This document shows positions 41,285 through 50,644 of a stretch of 64,000 nucleotides of DNA, in pieces; the first letter of the stretch is position 1, and each line of letters opens with the position of its first letter. Origin of the DNA: Phytophthora colocasiae (taxonomy: Eukaryota > Oomycota > Peronosporomycetes > Peronosporales > Peronosporaceae). Both the position numbers and the translations under genes were made by a program. The stretch covers positions 434,001-498,000 of the forward strand of contig JAGKQI010000091.1 of assembly GCA_018806915.1 (NCBI GenBank), read 5' to 3'. The notes under the pieces are model-generated. The model worked only from the letters and a program-made list of their open reading frames with translations, was not told the DNA's origin and ran no database searches.

Positions 41285-43246
41285 CTACAGGAGTTTGGTG
41301 GTCTCGTCCAGCGAATCCCTTGCAGATTCGGTCTTGGTTTTGTGTGGCACCGTGTGATGTTCACACCCTTGCACCACGTTGATAAACCCATAAAATAGCA
41401 TCGTTGGTAGCCCAAGAAACAGTAACACAACCGTATAGTTCCCATCGAAATACAACTGAGTCCACGGGTTGAGCACGTAGTTTAAAAGTCCAAAGGAGAA
41501 CGAAACAGAAGCGAGGAAAGCTTGGAGAGTTCCGTAGAGTTCAGCTGGAAAGCACATGACTAGGTACAGTAGAGAAGTTAGAAGATAGGAAATCAGTTCA
41601 CAAATGCCAAGTTACGTACTGATGTAGGCGAATTGTAGCGCATAGAGACACGTCTGGGCCATTGCGTAGACGAGAAACATAACCAGTTGCACTTGAAGTG
41701 AAGGTACCAGTAAAAGTGCGATAAAGAGCTGCACGAGAGCGATACAGGCGACGAAGATGATTTTAAACCCGTAGTGGTCGATAGCGTAGCCAACGAGAGG
41801 CGAATACCCGAACGTGCCATTCACCAAAACAGGATACAGGATGTTGGTGTAGAGTGATGCGGAACTGGTGTCGTCCCCTGCGAGATTTACCAGCAAACTA
41901 GGGATCGCTCCTCCAGCGAATGCGAAAATGAGCGACACCCAACCGAACAATAGGGCGAAGAACCACAAATCGTCTCTTTTGAGCTCCTCCCGCATGCCAT
42001 CGACCAGTCCAATTGGAGTCTAACGAAGACAAACGGACAGAGTTAAACTGCTGTACAAGTTACAAGCTTAAACACAAGCAACTTACATTGATCCGAGGTT
42101 TCTCAAAGCGAAAAAGAGGAATCGAGAGAAAATCTCGAGGTTTGACGATGTTGTTGGTTGGGAACAGCAAGAAGCAGATGAAGGCACATACACTCACCCC
42201 AACACTATCAGCATACAAACAATTAGTCCGCTATGACATGAACCCCAAAGAAAACATTGCATCTACCCATAAACTCGAAAGAACACTGTCCGAGTGATAC
42301 CTTGAACCCCCAGCAGCATGTACACATATCCCGAACAGTTAAATAAACTCGATAGTGTACTGCACACGACGCCTTGCACTTCATAGAGCTGTAATATCTG
42401 GAAAGCTGCTAAATAGGCACCAGTCCCTCCTGCCCCCACCAATGAATACCCCGCAATAATCCACGACCCACTGCCATCATGAGAATCCCCCAACGCTAGT
42501 GCGAAATTCCCCATTGCTGATAGTGTAAGCCCTAACAGGATGGTAATTCTGGGTCCGACCATATCCAGAAACACACCGAAGAAGGCATTTGCAGCACTGA
42601 GACAGAGAAATCCCGTGGAGAAAACATACTGAAGTCGAACTTCTTGAGCAGCACAGAGAACACCGTCTTCATCATTTCTTTTCTCTTCTTCAGTGCACAA
42701 TTCTTCCCATTGTTTCTCCCTCACCAACATCGAGTACACTGGTCCAAATCTACAAAAACAACAAAAAGTTTTAGCTTTTTCACAATTGAAAGTATGTTTT
42801 AAAAAAACAATATTTTACCCAAGAATCAATCCACCCGAAGTGAAAAGAACCAGAAAAGCTGATACCATGAACATCGTCTCCTTCGAAAGATTGTTCTCGT
42901 TCTCTTCGTGATACGTAATCAGTTGTTCATCCTCCACTGATTGCACTTCGTAAACTTCTTCTTCTTCTTCAGGCAAAGAATTAACTCTTATCGTCCCCTT
43001 ATCGTCCACTTCGTCCACCAAGTCGTGGCTCTCGAGATACGCAACAAGCAATGAAAAGTCGCTAGTGCTCTCCACCAACTTCCCAGTAGGACGATGGGTA
43101 CTCGCAGAGCGTGCGCTGTGCGGAGGCAACGCGCCATTGGTGGAGCTTCGCCGTCGTAACTCTGCGGTAGAAGCGCGACGTGTACGAGGCTCCCAGAGCG
43201 CTCGGTCCTGCAGCATCTGCAGAGCGACGTAGCGCTGTGTCGGCAT
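41285..43246 (-). CDS. Major facilitator superfamily transporter, SLC43-like
   Basis: Exons 42819-43246, 42267-42749, 42087-42204, 41620-42019 and 41285-41559 give 1704 nt and 567 residues. Each join keeps frame; the third exon restores VYGVGVSVCAFICFLLFPTNN. An acidic cytosolic N-terminus (SLPEEEEEVYEVQ) precedes about 12 helices in two groups of six, separated by a loop with KPRDFLSIPLFRF. Helix 2-3 has FFGVFLDMVGPRITILLGL, close to the MFS motif A (GxxxDxxGxR). The order and loop resemble SLC43 (LAT3/LAT4-type) and related oomycete MFS proteins; the substrate is unknown, amino acids being a guess. Its stop is only about 10 bp from the EF-hand stop (convergent). It has no counterpart in the left arm. 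Confidence 0.8.
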
Positions 43247-44425
43247 GACAGTGCGCAGACTCAAATTTATATCGGTTCCGATACTGTAGAGTGTATACAG
43301 TATAGTTCTCTAATGTATATAATGGAGATCGAGAACCAACGTGTACTGAACTAGCACTGCATCGGCTATTGGAGCTCAAGCCCCGATGAAATCAACCCGC
43401 GAGTGTTTAACCCAACGCGTACTACACCAGTTCCCATGGCCCATCGACCCAGGCTGGAGAAAATCCCAGGCAAATGGATGAGTTTTAGCATTTCATTCGT
43501 GCCGCTGACTGACACCCTAACGTGCGACACCATTTTGCCAGGTGTTAGAAAAATCTCTCATGCAAAGCATTCTGGTTGCTCTGGCTCCAGTGTTGTGAAC
43601 GTATCCGCTTAGTTATCTGGTGGGACGGTAGGTAGTATCTACTGAACTAAGATGCTGTACGCCCCAGTCCGATTGCGGTGCGGCTTTCAGTGTGGCGAAC
43701 GATATGTATAGCGAAGGTCGATCGTGAGTAATTAACCACCTGAAAGGCGTGTGGTCTGTTGCCGGTACGCTGGGCTGCAGCTCGCCGATCTTACGATAGG
43801 ACCTGAAGAAGACAGTTCGTCACTTTGGTCGAGCCAATCAATCCAGGGACTTAGCTGCAGATAACTTGCTGCATTCGAAGTCACTGGAGCAGTGTACTTC
43901 CTTGGCAGCGCATCTGCGTTCAGAGCTGACTTGCAAGCATTTCAGATCGATATACTGGTGCAATTCAGTTGGAGAAACGACCAGCGGACTTGAAGCGGTG
44001 GCAATGTACCCATGACATTAGGGACCTAAAGTGGCAATGCACATCAACCAGCACGAAGAGCAGCACTGAGTACGAGTGAATCAATGCAAGACGCTAGCCT
44101 GTGAGTGTTGGTACTTGAGTGATCCAAAGTGACCAAGGTGACATCGCTGGTTCAACCAGTGGTTGGTGTCGAGTTGGTGACGCCAGAGCGGACGGAGACT
44201 AGGGGACCGTCCGCTCAGTGTACAGTAGACATGCAACGTCAAGTGGGGCTGCGTCCGCCCGTCGTCCACTGCACCAGATACACGGTCACATCCCAAAACA
44301 AGCAGAGTCAAAACAGCCAGAAGCGCACAACCCGAAGCGCAGACCGACCACCAAGCGAAGAACAGCGAGAACCAACACCCCCTCCACTTCAACACGCTCT
44401 CCTCCCACCTACAGATAGATCCACC
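43247..44425. other. Region between the transporter and RWS-C (right)
   Basis: 43,247-43,470 should hold the transporter promoter. From about 43,470 the sequence matches the upstream flank of the middle RWS-C, and from about 43,660 that of both other copies. A short plus-strand frame at 43,403-43,612 ending in SGCSGSSVVN corresponds to a similar minus-strand string (SGCSGSSVD) beside the middle copy; it may be a decayed coding remnant carried with the unit. Confidence 0.45.
44187..44215 (+). promoter_or_regulatory. RWS upstream palindrome at RWS-C (right), perfect copy
   Basis: AGCGGACGG (44,187-44,195), spacer AGACTAGGGGA, then CCGTCCGCT (44,207-44,215): a perfect 9-bp inverted repeat about 210 bp before the ATG. 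Confidence 0.55.
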
Positions 44426-45040
44426 ATGGCACCGAAGGATGCAGTAGACGTCTACAACGAGGACAATGTCCTCATCAACCAGCAGTCTCCGAAGAGCTCC
44501 ACTGTCAGTGAAGCCACTACCACCGGTACTTCCTCCACTTCTCCCGATCAACGCAGGAAACGTCAACGCAGTGCGTCCACATCCAGTGAGTGTGACTACG
44601 AGACGTTCCCAAAGAAGACGAAGAAGCGTTTGCGCTGGTCCACCATCACTGTCCACGAGTTCGGCGTCGGACTGGGTGGCAGCTCAGTGCCTGGCAAAGG
44701 CGGCCCCTCCATCGGTCTGAGCGACAAGCCGGAGTTCACGTGGACGACCAACGTCGGTGAGATGGCTGAGTGCGTTGAGGGAGTGCACCGCTTCTCATCA
44801 GACGAACGTGTGCAGCTTCTCCAGAGCGCAGGCGTGAGTGAAGGAATGATCCTCCGATTCTCTCGAGAAACCAACATCATCAACTGTTCACGACGTAGAA
44901 CACTCGTGGAGGTGTCAGCAGCGCGAGAAGAGGCCAAGAGGCAGCGTCAACAGCAGCAAGTGTGCAAGGTGGAATCGCCTCGACCCTGCTCTTCCTCTTT
45001 TCTCAACCGTCCACGCATGATCCCAGTCAACTACGTATAA
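44426..45040 (+). CDS. RWS-C (right copy)
   Basis: 204 residues, ATG in CCACCATGG. The frame is open for 99 codons upstream, with no better-placed start. Motifs are those of the other C copies: RRKRQR, LRWSTITVHEFGV, GGSSVPGKGGPSIGL, SSDERVQLLQSAGVSE, SRRRT, and IPVNYV at the end. It has CDYETF where the middle copy has CDYETS and the left copy lacks CDYE. REEAKRQ agrees with the middle copy, against REEVKRQ in the left. Intact. Confidence 0.75.
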   Translation: MAPKDAVDVYNEDNVLINQQSPKSSTVSEATTTGTSSTSPDQRRKRQRSASTSSECDYETFPKKTKKRLRWSTITVHEFGVGLGGSSVPGKGGPSIGLSDKPEFTWTTNVGEMAECVEGVHRFSSDERVQLLQSAGVSEGMILRFSRETNIINCSRRRTLVEVSAAREEAKRQRQQQQVCKVESPRPCSSSFLNRPRMIPVNYV

Positions 45041-46277
45041 AAGAGCACTATATGTACTGTAACCAATCCACCAACACACTGCCAGCGATGAAGGCAGCAA
45101 CACAGATGCATATCTGTACATGGTTTGGATAGACAGCTCATTTTCAAGAAGGCGTCGGTCGAAGAACCTTCTGGATGCTGGTCGTAGAGAGGAAGGGCTT
45201 AAGTTATTTGATCTTTATTACAGGATATCAATATCGATACGAGCTGCACGAATGAATCATTTACTCTGCCATTGAAATCCTCCGGAAATTTTCTCTGCCT
45301 GCGACGCTCGATTGAAGGCACCTCCACCTCATTCAGTAGCCGTTGGAATGATAAATAATTCAATGGCAGTTGAGCACTGATGAGATTCTCTAGAGGGATA
45401 GGAGGAATACCAGGAGAGCAATGTTCCTCCCGTCGGTCAACTCGGCTTTCATCTCACAGCATGTGCAGACTTGAAGTTGGGCGGTTCTAAATTTAGTCAG
45501 TAACACGAGGGAGACCACCCGGACGTTGTTAAATTAGCCATTTACCGTCGAAGCACTAAAGTGAGGGGCATTTACAGAAGCAGCAATATCGACGAAAAGA
45601 TTCTACAGTGTACTGGTCGTGCCTCGTGGGATGGAAGCTCTAGGTTTTTCACTCTTGTACCATTGCGGCTACCACTGCTGCTAGCGCTGCAGACTGCAGT
45701 GCAGTGGCGTTGTGGTCAATTACTAGTATCAGCGAGCGATTCCCCCCCTCAACCGTTTGCATAACCATGCAGAAGCTCATTGACGCTGGCAATAGCGAAA
45801 CCGACACTCCAGAAAGCTACCAAGGTTAGCAATATTTATCACCAACAATACAGTATAGTTACCTTGCATGCGCCAAAGCATTTACGACCACACATGAATC
45901 GGTATTATAGCGCTGCTGCTTGTTGTAGACGGCGGCTGGATATCGTGCAGCAGGATTCCTGCATTTGCACCGTTCGTTCGCATCGTCTCTGTTACATGAA
46001 ACGCGATACGTCCACTCCAAGAGCGGACGCGACTAGGGCAAGCGGACGACGTTGAATCAACAGCATCGAAAAGCGAGTCTCTGGGCGTTTGTAAGTGGAC
46101 GGCAGCCAAATCCTGGTGCTCAATGACAGCGTAGTGGTGAGTGAGTGGCGGGTGGGGGGTGGGGAGAGGGAGGGGCGCGAACGGCATGCACCAAGCGAGC
46201 CGAGACGAAATTGCCGGCGCCTTCTGGGTCTTTTCCTCCATTCCCCCCTCGCCCCCTCGGAGCCAAAGAGATCCACC
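45041..46277. other. Intergenic region between RWS-C and RWS-B (right), mirror of 15,047-16,290
   Basis: No gene seen. It contains the RWS-B upstream element. Near 46,110 it is a few bases shorter than the left arm (a TGGATCAC-like stretch is missing). Confidence 0.5.
46022..46048 (+). promoter_or_regulatory. RWS upstream element at RWS-B (right)
   Basis: AGCGGACGCGACTAGGGC followed by AAGCGGACG, identical to the left arm, about 230 bp before the ATG of the broken RWS-B. Confidence 0.5.
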
Positions 46278-46663
46278 ATGAGCCAGACATCAATGGAGAG
46301 CAAGAGCGTACGCTGGTCCACCAGTTCCCCGTGGGCATTGGCGGCAGTGCTGTGCCTCGACGAGGTGGACCCGCAGTGGGGCTGGCCCGAACTGCGCAAA
46401 ATGTGTGGAGAACTTCAGTGGACGCGGCGCAGCAGAAGTTGGAGACGACACAGGCGAAAGACAAGCAGACGAACGCCACAACTGCCGCTCGACGACACCA
46501 ACGCAGACGCGTGCGCTGGCTCAAACCGCTGGAGCGTATAACGATGCTGGAGAAGGCGGGCTACAGCGAGGAACGCATCTATCGAATGCTCATGGAGTCG
46601 TCCCGTATAGCCCAGTCACGACGGCTCTGTCTGCGTGTGGCCTCGCTCGAGTGCGCGGCTTAA
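46278..46663 (+). pseudogene. RWS-B (right copy), frameshifted by a 13-bp deletion
   Basis: It starts with the same ATG and context as the left copy (GATCCACCATGAGCC). After the codons for KSVRWST, 13 bases (GTCACAGTGTACG in the left copy) are missing between 46,322 and 46,323. The span is 386 bp against 399 bp on the left, exactly 13 fewer. Translation then leaves the family frame and reads SSPWALAAVLCLDE. The original frame downstream (FPVGIGGS to SRRLC) is still open to the normal stop. It could be reached only from another upstream start, which lacks the first half of the conserved block. The deletion removes the TVTVYE part of the most conserved motif, so loss of function is likely. Confidence 0.85.
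46660..46663. other. Empty piggyBac target site (TTAA)
   Basis: A single TTAA, including the RWS-B stop TAA, lies where the left arm carries the 2,124-bp insertion between two TTAA copies. The flanking GCGGC and GTAGCCGC are identical. Confidence 0.85.
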
Positions 46664-46911
46664 GTAGCCGCTTTCGCGTGAGGGATGACGTCTGAGAGAA
46701 GACTGAGATGTAGGCAGGAGTTCTTAATTTATGAGAAGTTATTGATCAAGTGCTTGGATGCTTTTGTTGTATATTCATACAGGCTGGTAAAGACACAGCT
46801 ACAACACCTTCGTCCTTGTAAATAGTCATTCATTGTCATCATACTTTAGTTGCTGGTCTATTCGACGCTAAGAGGCTTCAGAAGAACTGCTTTTCATCCT
46901 GGACGTCCCCT
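46664..46911. other. 3' ends of RWS-B and RWS-A (right), convergent
   Basis: 248 bp, mirrored by 12,282-12,519. No gene. Confidence 0.6.
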
Positions 46912-47346
46912 TCAGGCAGCAACTTGCCGCTGCATCGAGACACAAAGTCTCCTGGACATGGCGATGTCGGAGCTCTCCATCATCATGCGGTAGATCCGTT
47001 CCTCGCTGCAGCCAGCCTTGGTCAGCATCGTGATCCGTTCCAGCGGTTTGAGCCAGCGCACTCTCCTTGCGCGTTGGACGCGACGTTTGCGCTTCTCGTT
47101 GTAGTCGGCATTCTCCTTCTGCTCCGTGTCGTCCGCCTCGTCCTCTGATCCAGGTCGTGTGAGTGCCAAGTCCCCACAGTGACGCACCTTGTCCAGCGTC
47201 GTGCTCCACACCTGCTGAGGCGTGCGCGCAAGGCCAATGGAGGGGCCTCCACGTCGGGGCACGGCACTTCCGCCCAGTGTCACGCCGAACTCGTACACTG
47301 TGACGGTGGACCAGCGCACACTCTTGTTCGTCTTCGTTAGGGGCAT
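46912..47346 (-). CDS. RWS-A (right copy)
   Basis: 144 residues, the same length as the left copy and almost the same sequence (MPLTKTNK against MSLTKTNK at the start). Both conserved blocks are intact: KSVRWSTVTVYEFGVTLGGS and RRVRWLKPLERITML. The coding part is far more conserved than the promoter, which has many substitutions and indels relative to the left arm (for example beyond 47,480). That is consistent with selection on the protein. Its upstream neighbour is not a CDK7-like gene, so the two copies may differ in regulation. Confidence 0.75.
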   Translation of the reverse strand: MPLTKTNKSVRWSTVTVYEFGVTLGGSAVPRRGGPSIGLARTPQQVWSTTLDKVRHCGDLALTRPGSEDEADDTEQKENADYNEKRKRRVQRARRVRWLKPLERITMLTKAGCSEERIYRMMMESSDIAMSRRLCVSMQRQVAA

Positions 47347-48250
47347 CGTCGAGTGAGTGAGGTGACTGTATGTATGTGGGAATGAGGGGGCTAGTGGCGT
47401 GTCCGTCTGTATGCGGTTAGAAGCGAGCGAGAATGGCGGAAACCGGGAACGACCGGCCGCTTTCGTCACTCTCTTTCCCTGCTGCCGCTCTCTTTCTCGC
47501 TCCTTTTCGGGCGACGGGTTCGCGCCACCATACTCAGACGCAAAGGCTGACACTCGCTACGAATACACCGCCACCTGACCCCCTTCTGTCGATCGCGTGT
47601 ACTGGCTTGAGCCCTGCTGCATTCATGCCTTGGCGCTGCAACGTTCCGCGTCCCAGATCGATGGGGATTGGATGAAATGCAGAATAGAAGATGAGGATTG
47701 GTTGAAATGAACATGCGATGGTGGAAAGAGGTCAACGTCAACGTCGCGTTGCCCTCCTGCCAGTCCTAAACGCGTTGTAGAGCACTTTTATAGGTTCTTG
47801 TCGAGAACGACTTGCAGATGTCCCGCTACATTGTTTGAACGCAAAATGGTGCGTTCGTAGCTAGGGCGATGTGCACGCAAACCACTGCATGTTGATTCCC
47901 AGTCTGGGAATAACCACTTGACAACAATGGCAACAGGCAACTGCGACAGCATTTTGTGTAGCAATTGAGGGCTCTAGCATGTGGAGTTCGTGCACCACAC
48001 TCGGAGCTACAGACAGGCATATGTCGGTGCTTGGCAAATGAAAGCCACTGCTTTACAACCCTACCTTTTTGTGCTGGATCACATAATTCAGTACAAATAT
48101 TTCATCAGCCAATTAATTGTAGTCATTAAGAAGGTATCTACTGTTTTTAGTACATCAAAAATCAGACCGTTTCAACCTGATTCAGGATTTGTCTCTTGCG
48201 TCCACCCACCTCATTCGCGCTTTGCCACCGTCTCGGGCATATCTTCTAAA
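47347..48250. other. RWS-A (right) promoter and outer edge of the duplication
   Basis: 47,347-47,706 is recognisably similar to the left arm. Beyond that the sequence is unique and leads to the TMEM198-like gene. No gene seen. Confidence 0.5.
47696..47706 (-). promoter_or_regulatory. CCAAT-type box at the right arm's outer edge
   Basis: GATTGGTTGAA on the plus strand is the reverse complement of the left-arm TTCAACCAATC. A second CCAATC lies nearby on the minus strand. Confidence 0.4.
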
Positions 48251-49126
48251 ATGTCGAGAGGAACGTACATGACCAAGAATCTCCTGGCTGTAGCTCTCTT
48301 GCAGCTATGCGCTGTAGCTGTAGTGGGCAGTGGCAGCAACAGCGGAAGCTTCAGTGACGTCTCGGACGACAGCTCCAGCTCCCTCGAGGGCGTAACGGAG
48401 CTGTTGAGCTCCGCCAAGGACGTCAAAGTTGGTCCGGCTGTGCTGGCCGCCATTGCGGTCGTGGGTGGCGGCATCGTGTGTCTGGCTGGTTACAGACTCT
48501 TCCGCCCGACCGTCTTCTGCTGCGCCTTCATGATTGGTGGCCTCTTCGTCGCCGGCATCGTGGAATCAGCCTTTTCCAGCATGAGTTGGATGCCTACAGC
48601 TTCGTGGATCGGCTTTGCAATTGGCGGCGTCATTGCTGGTGTAGTGGTGCTCATGCTCTACAGTGCAAGTATCTTCCTGGCTGGAGCAGCGGGCGGCGTC
48701 ATGCTCGCCTTCTCTATCAACACGTCAGTTGGTACCAAGATCTACCCGGACAATCCCGATGTGATCCTTGTGGTCTTGGCTGTGGTGTTGGGCATCATGG
48801 GTGGTATTTTGGCCTTGAAGCTTGAGAAACCTGTGCTCATTGCCACTACGGCTATTGTCGGGGCTACGGTCTGTGTCTGGGGCGTTGGATATTTCGCTGG
48901 AGACTACCCGAATGGCGCTGATCTCAAGCAGTTCCGAGCGCAGAATGACCATGGGGACTGGGTATACAACATCCCAGACGCCTGGTGGGGATACTTGGCT
49001 GGTATGATTGTGCTCTTTATCTTGGGCATGAGTGTGCAGATTAAGAAGACTGCGCGCGGATACGACCACGGAGGGAAGACGGAAAGCCACGCTATCGGCA
49101 AATCCTCAGCCAACGCAGCAGTGTAA
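48251..49126 (+). CDS. TMEM198/TM7SF3-like multi-pass membrane protein (copy 1)
   Basis: 291 residues from ATG 48,251 (context TAAAATG). A signal peptide (about 8-27, LLAVALLQLCAVAVVG) is followed by a Ser/Asp-rich lumenal segment. Seven hydrophobic helices follow: GPAVLAAIAVVGGGIVCLAG, FCCAFMIGGLFVAGI, WIGFAIGGVIAGVVVLML and others. The glycine-rich helix pairs and the AGYRLFRPTVF turn after the first helix match the TM7SF3/TMEM198 domain (DUF4203 type). A conserved loop has WVYNIPDAWWGYLAGM. Vertebrate TMEM198 acts in Wnt/LRP6 signalling, but fungal and oomycete members have no assigned function. It is the first of a tandem pair. Confidence 0.8.
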   Translation: MSRGTYMTKNLLAVALLQLCAVAVVGSGSNSGSFSDVSDDSSSSLEGVTELLSSAKDVKVGPAVLAAIAVVGGGIVCLAGYRLFRPTVFCCAFMIGGLFVAGIVESAFSSMSWMPTASWIGFAIGGVIAGVVVLMLYSASIFLAGAAGGVMLAFSINTSVGTKIYPDNPDVILVVLAVVLGIMGGILALKLEKPVLIATTAIVGATVCVWGVGYFAGDYPNGADLKQFRAQNDHGDWVYNIPDAWWGYLAGMIVLFILGMSVQIKKTARGYDHGGKTESHAIGKSSANAAV

Positions 49127-49382
49127 GAGCATTGTGGATATGTATGTACTCGTGGATAATATAAACGACATGCAAGCATAATCTTTCTTGATGGACACTG
49201 TTTCGAGTTTATCTCTGTCGTTTGTTTATCTCAATGTCCACCAGCTAAAGAATTGGTGACAGATCCTAGAATGGATTTTCTATCCTACGTACCGCATACG
49301 TGTTGATATGATAAGTTCATCGTTGGACACCGTCTGAACTCTTCATTCACTTCTCAATCTCCTTCGAAGAGCTCAAGACATC

Positions 49383-50537
49383 ATGGCAACCAAGTCATAT
49401 CTCACACTAACAGCTCTACTATACCTGCAATTGGTCTCGGCCATCTCGGACGACGACACCACTGCGACAGTTAAAACCATCTTCGACTCGAGCGATGGGA
49501 TGGACATCAATGGTGTTGTACTAGCCGTCGGTGCTCTACTTGTAGGCGCTTTACTGCTTGTAGCCGGCTATCGTCTATGGCAAACGACCGTGTATGCGCT
49601 CGGGTTCCTCGGTGGTGGCGTCGTCATTGCTGTCATCTTCGAGAAAGTCTTCAAGGATGAGACGTGGGTACTCACAGCCTCCTGGATCGCCTTCGTAGTG
49701 GGCGGGATCATTGTGGGCTACATTTGCGTGTATTTGTACTGGGTGGGCGTCTTCATGGGCGGTGCTGTGGGTGGAGCCGCACTCGCCATCCTCATCAATA
49801 CATCTTTCGGCCATAAATTCGCTCCGTCCCATCCAGCTACAGTGCTCATTGTACTGGTGGCACTCTTCGCTATCATCGGTGGAGCGGTGACCTTATGGCT
49901 ACAGAAACCAGCACTGATCATCGGAACGAGTATGGTCGGCGCGTTCCTGTTGTTTTGGGGTATTGGCTACTTCCTGGGGAACTACCCGACTTTCAACGAT
50001 CTGGAACGCTTCAGAACGTACAATTCCAGTGGAGACTTGGTCTACTCGATCCCCGGAGCTTGGTGGGGTTATTTTTTCGGAACTCTGGTAGTTTGTGGCC
50101 TCTCAGTCGTACTACAGCTCAAGAAAGACGTGGAATACCATACACTTGACCGCAGATCCCGCAACTCTGAAGACATATTACCCCACCATGGCGAAATGAC
50201 ACCCGCGCGTGTACAGTACACCAACATGGGCACACCAGGCGTGCAGACTCAGTACCCACAGTACCAGCGCCAACACCCGCAGTATCAGCAGCCGTTCAAC
50301 CAGCAGCACTATCCGACATCCAACCAGGTTCAATGGGAAGACCTGCAAAACCAGCAGCCCAGTCAGCAGAATGTCAGCCAAAGCCAACCACAGAGCTACG
50401 TGGACACGTCCATAGTACAGCCGCAGTATCAACAACGAGAACACGAGTACCAGATCTCGGACATTATTCCAACCAGCTCTCGACCAAACGCTCCGGAAGT
50501 AAACACTCCTAGTGCACCACAGTCACACATCGTTTAA
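49383..50537 (+). CDS. TMEM198/TM7SF3-like membrane protein (copy 2), with Gln-rich tail
   Basis: 384 residues. It lies 256 bp downstream of copy 1 on the same strand and is clearly paralogous: signal peptide, VAGYRLWQTTVYALGFLGGG, WIAFVVGGIIVGYICVYLYW, then LVYSIPGAWWGYFFGT. It adds about 130 residues of cytosolic tail rich in Gln, Tyr and Pro (YPQYQRQHPQYQQPFNQQHY), which copy 1 lacks. The tail could be a low-complexity interaction region. Tandem duplication followed by tail gain or loss is the simplest history. Confidence 0.8.
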   Translation: MATKSYLTLTALLYLQLVSAISDDDTTATVKTIFDSSDGMDINGVVLAVGALLVGALLLVAGYRLWQTTVYALGFLGGGVVIAVIFEKVFKDETWVLTASWIAFVVGGIIVGYICVYLYWVGVFMGGAVGGAALAILINTSFGHKFAPSHPATVLIVLVALFAIIGGAVTLWLQKPALIIGTSMVGAFLLFWGIGYFLGNYPTFNDLERFRTYNSSGDLVYSIPGAWWGYFFGTLVVCGLSVVLQLKKDVEYHTLDRRSRNSEDILPHHGEMTPARVQYTNMGTPGVQTQYPQYQRQHPQYQQPFNQQHYPTSNQVQWEDLQNQQPSQQNVSQSQPQSYVDTSIVQPQYQQREHEYQISDIIPTSSRPNAPEVNTPSAPQSHIV

Positions 50538-50644
50538 CTAAAATCAGTAACCACTTCAACTTCACACGTCACATATTTAAGTGCGCCACACTATTGATTC
50601 CGCCCTTCCCCAGTATCCAAATCCATTTAGACCAGCAGCATTTA

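Larger units (their letters stand above)
33860..47706 (-). repeat. Right arm of the large inverted duplication
   Basis: Mirror of 11,530-25,765. From the inside out: coiled-coil gene, EF-hand gene, an SLC43-like transporter present only here, RWS-C, RWS-B (broken), RWS-A. The piggyBac-like element of the left arm is absent; its target TTAA is single. Similarity is highest in the inner 7 kb and lower, with many small indels, in the outer promoter of RWS-A. Confidence 0.9.

Noticed and set aside
11847..47346. RWS proteins as RXLR or Crinkler effectors
   Set aside because: None has a signal peptide, RXLR-dEER or LFLAK motif; they look intracellular.
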